Part shown: in pieces, positions 1 to 10,486 of the stretch | Position numbering within the stretch: position 1 is the stretch's first letter | How the letters are laid out: every line of letters begins with the position of its first letter | The notes under the pieces: model-generated | What the model saw: the letters and a program-made list of their open reading frames with translations, nothing else | Told to the model about the DNA's origin: nothing | Databases searched by the model: none | Program-made: the position numbers and the translations under genes | Assembly: GCF_003116815.1 (NCBI RefSeq) | Contig: NZ_QDKQ01000034.1 | Location: 1 to 64,000 of the forward strand | Reading direction: 5' to 3' | DNA: 64,000 nucleotides | Source: Caulobacter endophyticus | Lineage (GTDB): Bacteria > Pseudomonadota > Alphaproteobacteria > Caulobacterales > Caulobacteraceae

Positions 1-1
1 A

Positions 2-220
2 GCCATCCGCCAGGCCCACGCCCACCTGCTGTTCCTGCCGCCCTACAGTCCCGACCTCAATCCGATCGAGCAGGTCTTCGCAAAGCTCAAGACCCAGCTG
101 CGCAAGGCCGACGAGCGCTCTATCGAGACTGTCTGGCGCCGCGTCGGCTCCCTTCTCGACCTCTTCACCGCAGCCGAATGTGCAAACTACATCCGCCATG
201 CTGGGTATGCGTCAATTTAA
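2..220 (+). CDS. IS630-family transposase, C-terminal fragment (cut by window edge)
   Basis: Only the last 72 codons are present, entering from the left edge in frame 2 and ending at TAA 218-220. The translation contains LPPYSPDLNPIEQVFAKLK, the hallmark of the C-terminal catalytic block of IS630/Tc1-type DDE transposases; the E of NPIEQ is the third catalytic acid. The protein would cut and join transposon ends. The terminal inverted repeat cannot be defined because only one end is visible. A CTAG at 232-235 could be a target-site remnant, but this is a guess. The next gene downstream is frameshifted, which fits a decaying mobile-element neighbourhood. Confidence 0.85.
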   Translation, partial: AIRQAHAHLLFLPPYSPDLNPIEQVFAKLKTQLRKADERSIETVWRRVGSLLDLFTAAECANYIRHAGYASI

Positions 221-272
221 ACCAAGCAGGCTCTAGTTGCTTCTAATTTGCACAATCTGGGGATATCGACCA

Positions 273-1011
273 ATGATACAACTGCATGGCGCACGGGGTG
301 AGCGCAAGGTCGAGCAAGGTAGAACGCTGTACGACGGCTATCGGCGCGCACTCTCACTGCAGTATGGCGGCATCTCCGAAACTCTGAAAAACAATCCCCT
401 CTACGCCCGCTCCAGAGATGCAATTGGTGGCCGCAGCGTTGTTTCTCCCGCCAAGCGCGAGAACATGTTCCTGATGATTACGAACTATTTCCAGGGAACT
501 GGATTCCCAGAACATCATCGAATTTGGATCATGGGCGGGCGTAAACGCAATATTCCTCGCTACTGCCCTGGCTGAACTATATCCTGACGCCAAGGTCTAC
601 GCGCTTGATACCTACGAAGGCATGCCGACTGTCGATGAGCAGTACGACATGGTCGAGGCAGGCCGCTTTCAGGTCGAGGGCGGCATCGAGGGCATCAGAG
701 CCTATGCCTCGTCGCTCGGGCTGAAGAACATCGAGTTCGTCCAAGGCCTGTTCCAGGACACCCTTCCGCCGCTGCTGGCGACGGGGGTCAAATTCGGTCT
801 GGCTCACGTGGACGCCGACATCTACTCCGCCTGCAAGTACGCCCAGGACACGGTGTGGCCCAGCCTCGTCAAGGGCGCATACATTACCTACGACGACCCC
901 CTGGATTCGACGAACATGGGCGCGATGCAGGCGCTGGAAGAGATGATCGTCGAGCGCGATATCAGAACCGAGCAGATGTTCCCGCACCCCGTGCTCCGGG
1001 CCCATCTCTAA
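273..1011 (+). pseudogene. TylF-like SAM-dependent methyltransferase, frameshifted
   Basis: Two reading frames join into one class I methyltransferase. The first runs from ATG 273 (MIQLHGARGERK...) to about 490 and ends ...MITNYF. The second begins near 495 and reads LDSQNIIEFGSWAGVNAIF, a SAM-binding motif I, then YALDTYEGMP and HVDADIYSA, the acidic metal/substrate motif of macrocin-O-methyltransferase (TylF) relatives, and ends at TAA 1009-1011. Removing one G from the GGG at about 494-496 restores a continuous frame (NYFQELDSQNIIEFG). The gene is therefore a one-base frameshift pseudogene or a sequencing error. The upstream end lies 53 bases from the transposase fragment, so the original N-terminus may also be lost. 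The substrate is unknown; relatives often methylate sugars. Confidence 0.7.
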
Positions 1012-1032
1012 CCAGGCGACGTCAGGAGCGAG

Positions 1033-1060
1033 GCGCCTGACAGCAAAGGCTGTCGGGCGC
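1033..1060. terminator. Stem-loop between convergent genes
   Basis: An 11-bp imperfect inverted repeat (GCGCCTGACAG / CTGTCGGGCGC, one G-T pair, loop CAAAGG) lies between the methyltransferase remnant and the convergent ABC-F gene. There is no T-run, so intrinsic termination is plausible but weakly supported. Confidence 0.35.
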
Positions 1061-1100
1061 CCTGACAACGGCCGCTCCGCCTCAAAGCCCCGAGGGAGCC

Positions 1101-2681
1101 TTAAAGCTCCACCGTCCGCTCCACCCCGATCCCCTCCAGGAAGTCCTCGTCGTGGCTGACCACCAGCAGCGCGCCGTCGTAGCCCGATAGCGCCGCTTCC
1201 ACGGCCGCCACCGAGTCGAGATCCAGGTGGTTGGTCGGCTCGTCCAGGATCAGCAGCTGCGGCGGGGTCGGGCCGGCCAGCACGCAGGCCAGGGCCGCGC
1301 GCAGGCGTTCGCCGCCGCTCAGGGACCCCGCCAGCCGGTCGGCGGCGCTGTTGCGGAACAGGAAGCGGGCCAGGGCTGCCTGGGCTAGGTTGCGATCAGC
1401 GGCGGGGTGCAGGCGCAGGAAGGCCGCCAGCAGCGTCTCGTCGTCACTCAGGATCGCCAGCGACTGGTCGAGCATAACCGCCGGAACGCCGCGCGCGACC
1501 GCGCCCGCCGTCGGCGTCAGAACCCCGGCCGCGAGATTCAGCAAGGTCGACTTGCCCCCGCCGTTAGGACCGCGCACGGCGACCCGCTCGGGCCCCGCAA
1601 TGCGAAGGGAAACGCCCTCCAGCACCGCAGGCCGACCGGGCCAGGCGAAAACGACCTCGTCCATGGCCAGCACCAGCCTGCCCGCCGGCAGGCCGGTGGG
1701 CGGCAGGTCAAAGCCCAGCGTCCGCGCCCGCTCGACGCGGGCCTGCGCCGTCTCCACCGCCTCGCGGGCGCTGGTCTGCAGGCGCTCGGCCAGGCGACGC
1801 TCCTTGCCGCCGGTGTTCTCGGCCCGCTCGGCCCGGGCGCCGAGCAGGATCTTGGGCTCGCTTCCCCTGGCGGCGAAGCGCTTGCCGGCGGCGTCGCGGC
1901 GGGCCTTGCGCTCGAGCGCGGCCTGGGCCTCGCGAGCGGCGCGGCGCTCGTCGCGCTCGGCGGTCTCCAGGGCTCGGCCGGCGGCCTCCACCTCGGCGGC
2001 CTTGCGCTCGGCATAGAGATCGTAGCCGCCGCCGTAGCTGGTCGCCCCCAGGCTGGTGATCTCGACGATGCGGTCCATGCCGCGAAGCAAGGTGCGGTCG
2101 TGGCTGGCGACGATCGCCCCGCCCTTCCAGCGGGCCAGCACCTGCCCCACCAGATCGCGGGCCTGGGCGTCGAGGTGGTTGGTCGGCTCGTCCAGCAGGA
2201 TCAGGTCGGGCGCGGCCAGCAGCAGCGCCGCCAGGCCCGCGCGGGTCTGCTGGCCGCCGCTGAGCGCCGCGGCCGGTCGGTCGGGATCCAGTCCCTCGAG
2301 CCCAACCTCCGCCAGCGTCTCGTCCAGCCGCGACGGCAGGGTCCAGTCGGCCTCGGCGAAGTCGGCGTCGTCGCCCTGCCCGGCCTCGATACGGGCCAGC
2401 CGCCGCCAGGCTTCGCCGACGCCCAGGCGGTCGGCCAGAACGGCGCCGTCCGGCAGGTCGGGGGTCTGGTCGAGGACGCCGATCGTCCCGGCGCGCGCGA
2501 CAGTCCCGGCCAGGGGCGCACGCGCACCAGCGATCAGCGCCAGCAGGGTCGACTTGCCCGCGCCGTTGCGACCGACCAGGCCGACGCGCTCGGCGCCGAC
2601 CGACAGGTTCAGGTTTTCGAAGAGGACGCGGCCGTCAGGCGCGGCGGCGGAAACGCAGTCCAGAGTGATGAAGGCAGGCAT
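1101..2681 (-). CDS. ABC-F family ATP-binding protein (ribosome-associated type)
   Basis: 526 aa with two ABC ATPase domains and no membrane segments. Domain 1 has Walker A GRNGAGKST (about 37-45), signature LSGGQQTR (about 140-147) and Walker B LILLDEPTNHLD (about 160-171). Domain 2 has GPNGGGKST, LSGGERLR and LLILDEPTNHLD. The linker (about 215-335) is Arg/Ala/Glu-rich and probably coiled coil, as in ABC-F proteins that bind the ribosomal E site and either tune translation or protect from antibiotics. Which role applies cannot be told from sequence. No Shine-Dalgarno sequence precedes ATG 2681 (upstream ...GTGGTTTCCC). A short ORF with a strong ribosome site overlaps this start, suggesting coupled or attenuated translation. 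Confidence 0.9.
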   Translation of the reverse strand: MPAFITLDCVSAAAPDGRVLFENLNLSVGAERVGLVGRNGAGKSTLLALIAGARAPLAGTVARAGTIGVLDQTPDLPDGAVLADRLGVGEAWRRLARIEAGQGDDADFAEADWTLPSRLDETLAEVGLEGLDPDRPAAALSGGQQTRAGLAALLLAAPDLILLDEPTNHLDAQARDLVGQVLARWKGGAIVASHDRTLLRGMDRIVEITSLGATSYGGGYDLYAERKAAEVEAAGRALETAERDERRAAREAQAALERKARRDAAGKRFAARGSEPKILLGARAERAENTGGKERRLAERLQTSAREAVETAQARVERARTLGFDLPPTGLPAGRLVLAMDEVVFAWPGRPAVLEGVSLRIAGPERVAVRGPNGGGKSTLLNLAAGVLTPTAGAVARGVPAVMLDQSLAILSDDETLLAAFLRLHPAADRNLAQAALARFLFRNSAADRLAGSLSGGERLRAALACVLAGPTPPQLLILDEPTNHLDLDSVAAVEAALSGYDGALLVVSHDEDFLEGIGVERTVEL

Positions 2682-2739
2682 GGGAAACCACGAGCAGGGA
2701 AACGGGAAGGACGAAGCGGTCTTCCGTCTGGCTGATCAT
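2635..2739 (-). CDS. Candidate leader peptide overlapping the ABC-F start
   Basis: A 34-codon ORF starts at ATG 2739 and stops at TGA 2637-2635, inside the ABC-F coding region in another frame. It begins MISQTEDRF and is hydrophobic in the middle (LPVSLLVVS). Its start has a strong Shine-Dalgarno GGAGG about six bases upstream, whereas the ABC-F start has none. The SD lies in the 3' arm of a small hairpin (CTCCA...TGGAG, about 2745-2761). Upstream ORFs controlling ABC-F genes by ribosome stalling are well known in other bacteria; that this is one is inference from layout only. Confidence 0.4.
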   Translation of the reverse strand: MISQTEDRFVLPVSLLVVSHACLHHSGLRFRRRA

Positions 2740-2799
2740 GGCGGCCTCCATCAGGGGTGGAGCGGTGCATGTAGAGGCTGAGACGCCCCTGGGCAAGCG

Positions 2800-3448
2800 T
2801 CAGCACAGCCCGTCGCGCAGGCGCGGCTGGCTGGCCCGGCCGTCGCGATAGGCCCGGCAGCGCGCTTGCTTGCGGGCCTCCTCGGCATAGGGCGGAGGCG
2901 GCGGTGGAAGACCGCGGGGCACGAACTTCGGCGGCTTGCGAGGGCCAGGCTGGGCGTTCTCCTTCGGGATCTTGTCGGCGAAACCGCCCCAGCACTTGTC
3001 CTTCTCCTCGTCGGTCAGGTGCTCGCTGGAGAGGCCCTTGCAGGCGCGATGAAAGCGGCCCCAACGGAAGTTCGGATTACCCTCGGTCAGCTTCCAGCGG
3101 TCGACGGCCTTGGGATCGACCTGCCATGCCGGATCGATCGCCGGTGCAGCGGGACCGGCGGCGGGAGCGGCCTCGCCGTCGCCAGGCGCGCCGGCCGCGG
3201 CTGGCGCAGACGGGGCCTGCGACGAAGGCTCGCGCGAGCGGGCGGAAGACGAAGCCTTTGGCCGGCGCGCGCTTTTCGACGGGAGGCGGCTCGTCCTCCA
3301 GCCTGTCGATCTCGAACAGCATGGGCGGAATTTCAGCGGGCGGCGCAGCACGCTCCACCAGGGTCAGCAGGCCGATCAGCAGCAGGTTCGCCGCCAGGCC
3401 CGCCGGGACCGCGATCGCCCATCGTCCTGCGCCTGCCCGCACCCCCAT
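2800..3448 (-). pseudogene. Membrane-anchored proline-rich protein, apparently frameshifted
   Basis: Reading from ATG 3448, the first frame encodes an N-terminal membrane segment (AVPAGLAANLLLIGLLTLV, about 14-32) and an acidic/proline-rich stretch (EDEPPPVEKRAPAKGF). Near 3230-3240, in a CGCGCGAG run, the sensible sequence passes to another frame. That frame has Ala/Pro-rich sequence, then a folded-looking Trp/Cys-containing part (NFRWGRFHRACKG, KDKCWGGFADKI), and ends at TGA 2802-2800. One inserted or two deleted bases would explain it; a sequencing error in the GC repeat is possible. The architecture resembles TonB/TolA-like anchored periplasmic proteins, but no family is recognised. It is divergent from uvrA. 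Confidence 0.55.
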
Positions 3449-3547
3449 CGCCCGCCACCGAAGATTGCCCGACGACGAATGCTCACGCTTCGATGGCGTC
3501 CGAAATTCGACCGCGCGGCGCCCGCTTTGCGCCCTTCGCGGCCCCGT

Positions 3548-3570
3548 CTGCTGACATCTGGTGTCAGCAG
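3548..3570. promoter_or_regulatory. Perfect 9-bp inverted repeat in the uvrA divergent promoter region
   Basis: CTGCTGACA / TGTCAGCAG separated by 5 bases, about 30 bases upstream of the SOS box. It could be an operator for the leftward gene or a hairpin in its leader. No regulator is identified. Confidence 0.4.
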
Positions 3571-3598
3571 GATTGGCAGCAGGATGGCTGCGGCATTT

Positions 3599-3613
3599 GT
3601 TCGCATCTTGTTC
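3599..3613 (+). promoter_or_regulatory. LexA (SOS) box upstream of uvrA
   Basis: GTTC-GCATCTT-GTTC exactly matches the alphaproteobacterial LexA operator GTTC-N7-GTTC. A possible -35 (TTGTGT, 3614-3619) abuts it and a possible -10 (TACATA, 3639-3644) follows at a long 19-bp spacing. LexA binding here would repress uvrA until DNA damage. Confidence 0.85.
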
Positions 3614-3703
3614 TTGTGTTAATGCCGCGCCAGAACCCTACATATAGCCGCTGCGCCGCGCTCCCTCGCGGCTCCCAATCCGACCTTCGAGCGTTCCGGA
3701 CAC

Positions 3704-6613
<2,910 letters not shown>

Positions 6614-6639
6614 CCCCGCGCTGAAGGCTCGGAAACGAG

Positions 6640-6669
6640 AAAGGCCGGCGGATCGCTCCGCCGGCCTTT
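6640..6669. terminator. Intrinsic terminator after uvrA (bidirectional)
   Basis: A 13-bp stem (AAAGGCCGGCGGA / TCCGCCGGCCTTT) with a TCGC loop is followed by T on the plus strand and preceded by A on the minus side. It can end uvrA and the convergent membrane-protein operon. Confidence 0.9.
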
Positions 6670-6692
6670 TGCTTTGCGCGATCCGGAAGGGA

Positions 6693-7613
6693 TCAGGCGA
6701 AGGTGTCGACGGTGCTTTCGGGGTCGGTGGCGATCTCGCGATAGATCATCGCCGAGGGCGTATAGATCGTCACGCTGGTCAGCACGGCGATCAGGCCGCC
6801 GACGGCCAGGCTGAGGATGCCGGTCGGCGTCATCAGGCTTTCCAGCGAGGTGGTCTGCGACTGCATCAGGTTGCCGAGGCTTTCCATGTTGAAGCCGCTC
6901 AGCGCCCCGCCCAGCATCGTCACGATCAGGAACAGCAGCAGGTAGACGACGATGGCCAGGATGGTCGCCACCACATAGGCGCCGAACATCGGCCAGAAGC
7001 GGCCCTTGGTCAGGGCCATCGAGCCGAAGATGTCGATCTTGCCCTTGGCGAAGGTCAGCACGTTGGCCAGCGACAGGCGCACGGCGAAATAGAGCAGCGC
7101 GCCCAGGCCCGCCGGGATGAGCAGCAGGGCCGCCAGGCCGCCGACGGGCTTGGACACCGCCGACAGGATCCCGACGACGATGGCCAGGGCCAGCACGACG
7201 CCCAGATAGGCCGCGAAGAACAGCAGAACCAGCAGGATCGAGACGCCAGCCTGACGCAGCTCGTCCGCGCCGAAGCGCAGATAGGCCTGGCGGTTGTCGG
7301 CGGGGCGCAGGACGGCGCGATAGATCGCCGCCATCAGCACCGAATAGAAGACGATGCTGTAGACCGACGAGCACAGCATGGCCGGGACCAGGCCGCCCAT
7401 CATCCGCAGCGTCTCGCTGGGATCGGGCTGGCTGCTGGTCTGGCTGAGATCGGCGAAGGCTTCCAGCTGCGGGCCGAACAGGCCCACGGTCAGCACCGCG
7501 ACCACGGCCGACACGATGGTCGAAATCAGCACCCAGGCCCCCACGGCCTTGGGATGCTCGCGCACGAGACCGAAGCCGGAAATGGCCGCGTCCGTCGCCG
7601 AGAAGGTCTTCAT
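6693..7613 (-). CDS. Multi-pass membrane protein, paralog D of a four-gene family
   Basis: 306 aa with about six hydrophobic segments. ATG 7613 is chosen over an upstream TTG because AGGGG lies six bases before it and the N-terminus (MKTFSATDAAISGF) aligns with paralog A. It shares with its three upstream neighbours a mid-protein block of the form RAVLRP...AYLRFGADEL and a later block LTFAKGKIDIFGSMALTKG. This layout resembles the membrane domain found near glycerophosphodiester phosphodiesterases, but no catalytic motif is visible and the function is unknown. Last gene of a probable four-gene leftward operon ending at the shared terminator. Confidence 0.8.
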   Translation of the reverse strand: MKTFSATDAAISGFGLVREHPKAVGAWVLISTIVSAVVAVLTVGLFGPQLEAFADLSQTSSQPDPSETLRMMGGLVPAMLCSSVYSIVFYSVLMAAIYRAVLRPADNRQAYLRFGADELRQAGVSILLVLLFFAAYLGVVLALAIVVGILSAVSKPVGGLAALLLIPAGLGALLYFAVRLSLANVLTFAKGKIDIFGSMALTKGRFWPMFGAYVVATILAIVVYLLLFLIVTMLGGALSGFNMESLGNLMQSQTTSLESLMTPTGILSLAVGGLIAVLTSVTIYTPSAMIYREIATDPESTVDTFA

Positions 7614-7683
7614 CTTAGCCCCTTGCAAACCCTAGTGCTCTCAGGGGTAACAAGCTTCGAAGACGAGGGACAGGTCCCGCCGC

Positions 7684-8541
7684 TCAAATATCGGGATGCA
7701 GCTGGCGGTAGGCGCGGGCCGGGCCGGCGGTCAGGATCACCGTCTGGACGGTGACGATCAGCGGCGCGATCAGCAGATTGACCAGCAGGCCCAGGATCAC
7801 GAACAGCTTGGAGCCGCCGCCGATCAGGGCGATCAGGCCGGTCAGGATGCCGCCGACCAGCGACATGGCCATGGTCGCGCCAAGAGCCATCAGCAGGTTC
7901 AGCACGAACATGCCCAGCAGGCCCCAGAAGTGGCCGTGGGTCAGCACCCAGGATTCACGGACGTTGATGCGGCCTTCGGCGAAGGTCTGGGGCGACAGCA
8001 GCGACAGGCGCACGCCCACCCACATCGACAGGCCGATCACCGCCAGGCCGCCGAGGAAGGCGATCCAGGCCGACAGGCCGCGCGCGCCGGCGCCGGCCAC
8101 GGTGGCCGTCAGCAGGGTCAGGGCGCCGCTGGGGATGGCGGTGACGAACAGGGCCGTGGCCCAGGCGATCAGGGCCACGACGAACAGCCGGACCTCATCG
8201 GCGCCCAGGCGCAGATAGGCGCCCTGGCTCTGCTCGGGATGCATGATCGAGCGCAGGATCGCCCCGGCCAGCACCGCGCTCATGGCGGCGGCCAGCAGGA
8301 TGATCAGCGCCATGGCCCCGCCCAGGTGCGAGATCAGCTGCAGCACCTCGCGCGGGTCGGCGGTGAACCGGGTCTGGGCCAGGTCGCGCCGCACCTCATC
8401 GCCGAAAACGGCCACCAGCAGCACCGACAGCAGGATCAGCGAGCCGAGATACAGCCCGCCCCAGATCAACAGGGAGACGGGGTGGCGGCGCATGGTGCGC
8501 GGCCCTTCGAGGGCGGCGGCGACGGGCGACAAGGCGATCAT
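7684..8541 (-). CDS. Multi-pass membrane protein, paralog C
   Basis: 285 aa starting MIALSPVAAALEG at ATG 8541, two bases after the stop of the preceding gene, so translation is probably coupled. It has about six membrane segments. The family blocks are AILRSIMHPEQSQGAYLRLG and FAEGRINVRESWVLTHGHFW, matching LTFAKG...ALTKG in paralog D and MTFAER...ALTKG in paralog A. There is a Gly-rich loop near the end (GLIALIGGGSKL). Function unknown. Confidence 0.8.
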   Translation of the reverse strand: MIALSPVAAALEGPRTMRRHPVSLLIWGGLYLGSLILLSVLLVAVFGDEVRRDLAQTRFTADPREVLQLISHLGGAMALIILLAAAMSAVLAGAILRSIMHPEQSQGAYLRLGADEVRLFVVALIAWATALFVTAIPSGALTLLTATVAGAGARGLSAWIAFLGGLAVIGLSMWVGVRLSLLSPQTFAEGRINVRESWVLTHGHFWGLLGMFVLNLLMALGATMAMSLVGGILTGLIALIGGGSKLFVILGLLVNLLIAPLIVTVQTVILTAGPARAYRQLHPDI

Positions 8542-8543
8542 GA

Positions 8544-9323
8544 TCAGGCTTCTGACGGCTGGGCGACGGCCAAGCTCGGAGCGTGTCTGTAGACGTGGAC
8601 GCAGGCAGCCGTCCAGGCGGGAGCGACACAGAAATAATAGAGGCCCAGGGCCGCGGCCTGCACCAGCCACGCGCCGGCCCCGTCAAAGGCGGCCTGTCCG
8701 CTGGCGGCGATCAGGATGCTGGGCAGATAGAAGACCAGGCCCAGCACCACCAGCAGGCCGGCCCGCCCCCTGGTCAGGTCGAAGGCGCTGAGCACCTGCA
8801 GGCGGCCGGCGGCGATCGAGGCGGCGGGCGCCAGGGCCAGGCGCGCGGCCAGCCAGGCCAGGACCGCCAGGCTGGCCAGCGGAGCCAGGGCGGTGACGAA
8901 GGCGGCCAGCGGCCCCGAAAGCGCTTCTCTCCAGGCCTGCGCCGAGGTCGCGTCGAACCCGGGCGCGGCGGCGCGGGCGACGCCCAGGGCCACGCCCCCG
9001 ACCAGAACCAGCAGCACGACGATGACGACCAGGAAGACAAGACCGAGCAGCAGCTGGACGCCGGCGATCAGCGCCTCTTCGCGTCCGCAGCGCAGGCCCA
9101 CCAAGCCCGACGGGCCGTCGAAGGCGGCGCGATAGAGCGCGCCATAGGCCAGGGCGGCGGCGACGAAGTCAGAGAGCAGCACGAAGGCCCCGCCCAGATA
9201 GCGTCCGGCAAGGCCGATCAGGCAGGCGGCCGCAAGCGCCGCCCAGGTGCGCGGGGTCAGACGGCCCACGCCGTCGATCCCGGCCCGCGCCGTCGCGCCG
9301 ATCGCGATCGATGCCTCGCCCAT
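8544..9323 (-). CDS. Multi-pass membrane protein, paralog B (most diverged)
   Basis: 259 aa from ATG 9323 (MGEASIAIGATARAG); a longer start at 9380 is possible. About six hydrophobic segments. The family blocks are recognisable but degraded: ALYRAAFDGP...GLRCGREEAL and ASIAAGRLQVLSAFDLTRG. It is Ala/Leu-rich throughout. The stop codon is two bases before the next start, so it is cotranslated with paralog C. Function unknown. Confidence 0.75.
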   Translation of the reverse strand: MGEASIAIGATARAGIDGVGRLTPRTWAALAAACLIGLAGRYLGGAFVLLSDFVAAALAYGALYRAAFDGPSGLVGLRCGREEALIAGVQLLLGLVFLVVIVVLLVLVGGVALGVARAAAPGFDATSAQAWREALSGPLAAFVTALAPLASLAVLAWLAARLALAPAASIAAGRLQVLSAFDLTRGRAGLLVVLGLVFYLPSILIAASGQAAFDGAGAWLVQAAALGLYYFCVAPAWTAACVHVYRHAPSLAVAQPSEA

Positions 9324-9450
9324 GTCGTCCCAGGTCCCTCGAACAGCCGGCCGCCATCCTAGCGTGCACAGCGTCATCAAACGACGAGTCGCGAGCCGGT
9401 TCGCGCGGATTTTGCCGCGCCGTGGCGGGAAGGCCGCTGTCAGCCCCCCG

Positions 9451-10401
9451 TCAGGCGTCCGCCTCGGCCTCCCGCGCGGTCGTCAGCGCCCGATAGACGC
9501 TGGCCAGCGGCGTCACGCAGACCACCAGCACCACGGTCTGGACGATCGCCGCCAGGGGCGCGGCAGCCGTCAGGACCGGCCAGGTCAGGCGCAGGACGTC
9601 GCCCACCGAGCGCGCCGACGGCAAAGTCCTGGCAAGGTCGGGACCGATCACCGCCGCCACGCCGAGCACGACAGCCGCGACGACGATCTGGAGAACCAGC
9701 AGGGTCAGGCCGATCAGCAGCAGCATGCCCAGCAGCCGCAGGCTCTGCCCCTTGGTCAGGGCCCAGGATTCGAACAGCATGAACCGCCGCTCGGCGAAGG
9801 TCATCGGCAGGGCCATCGACAACCGCAGCAGCGCCCACAGGAGGGCCAGCTCGCCGACGATCACGCCCAGCACCCCGACCACGAGCCCGACCACGGCGCC
9901 GGTGTCCTTGTCGCCGCCGATCGCCATGACCACGAACCCGATCAGGCCCAGCAGCGCGCCAGGCAGCATGGCCGCGACGGCGGCGATGTTGCCGCCGAAG
10001 CTGAGGATCAGGCTCACCAGCATCATCCAGCCCTCGGCCGCGCCGACGCGCAGGAAGAAGCCTCGCCCCTCGTCCGGACGCAGCACGGCGCGGAAGGCCG
10101 CGGCCATGACGATGGTCGGCGCGACCACCTGGACGATCATCATGCCGATATTGACCAGGCTCATGTGGCTCTGCAACGCCATCATGCGCGCCATGACCTC
10201 CTCGTCCTGCGGGTTGGGGGTCTGCGGCATGGTCCGGATCATCTCGACGAACAGGTCGAGGAGCGGCAGGCACAGCAGCACCGCGGGCAGGAACAGGCCC
10301 AGCAGGATCACCGCGCTCCATGCGCCGACCGCCAGCGGACGGCGACCGACCAGCGCCCAGCCCGACACCGCCGCCGAAGCCGCGGAAAACTTCCTCGCCA
10401 C
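9451..10401 (-). CDS. Multi-pass membrane protein, paralog A (first gene of cluster)
   Basis: 316 aa. GTG 10401 is chosen because the resulting N-terminus (VARKFSAASAAVSGWALVGR) aligns with paralog D (MKTFSATDAAISGFGLV); starting at 10503 would run into trmFO. About six membrane segments. The shared blocks are RAVLRPDEGRGFFLRVGAAE and MTFAERRFMLFESWALTKG. It leads the leftward four-gene group and is divergent from trmFO. No enzymatic motif seen. Confidence 0.75.
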   Translation of the reverse strand: MARKFSAASAAVSGWALVGRRPLAVGAWSAVILLGLFLPAVLLCLPLLDLFVEMIRTMPQTPNPQDEEVMARMMALQSHMSLVNIGMMIVQVVAPTIVMAAAFRAVLRPDEGRGFFLRVGAAEGWMMLVSLILSFGGNIAAVAAMLPGALLGLIGFVVMAIGGDKDTGAVVGLVVGVLGVIVGELALLWALLRLSMALPMTFAERRFMLFESWALTKGQSLRLLGMLLLIGLTLLVLQIVVAAVVLGVAAVIGPDLARTLPSARSVGDVLRLTWPVLTAAAPLAAIVQTVVLVVCVTPLASVYRALTTAREAEADA

Positions 10402-10425
10402 CCTGAATACCCCCAAACTACGATA

Positions 10426-10467
10426 CTCGCCCAAGACGAGCTTACACGGCGGTTCCGTCTTGGCGAG
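10426..10467. promoter_or_regulatory. Inverted repeat in the trmFO / membrane-operon intergenic region
   Basis: CTCGCCCAAGACG and CGTCTTGGCGAG form 12-bp arms with one bulged C and a 17-base loop. It lies 20 bases before the trmFO start and could be an operator or a 5'-leader hairpin. Confidence 0.4.
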
Positions 10468-10486
10468 GGCGGAGGTATGAGGGCGC

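Noticed and set aside
232-235. CTAG as IS630 target-site boundary
   Set aside because: Only one end of the element is in the window, so no duplication can be shown; CTAG is a short motif.
1407-2735. Long plus-strand open frame (over 400 codons) antisense to the ABC-F gene
   Set aside because: High GC keeps antisense frames open; translation is Arg/Gln/Gly-rich with no domain, while the minus strand has complete ABC motifs.
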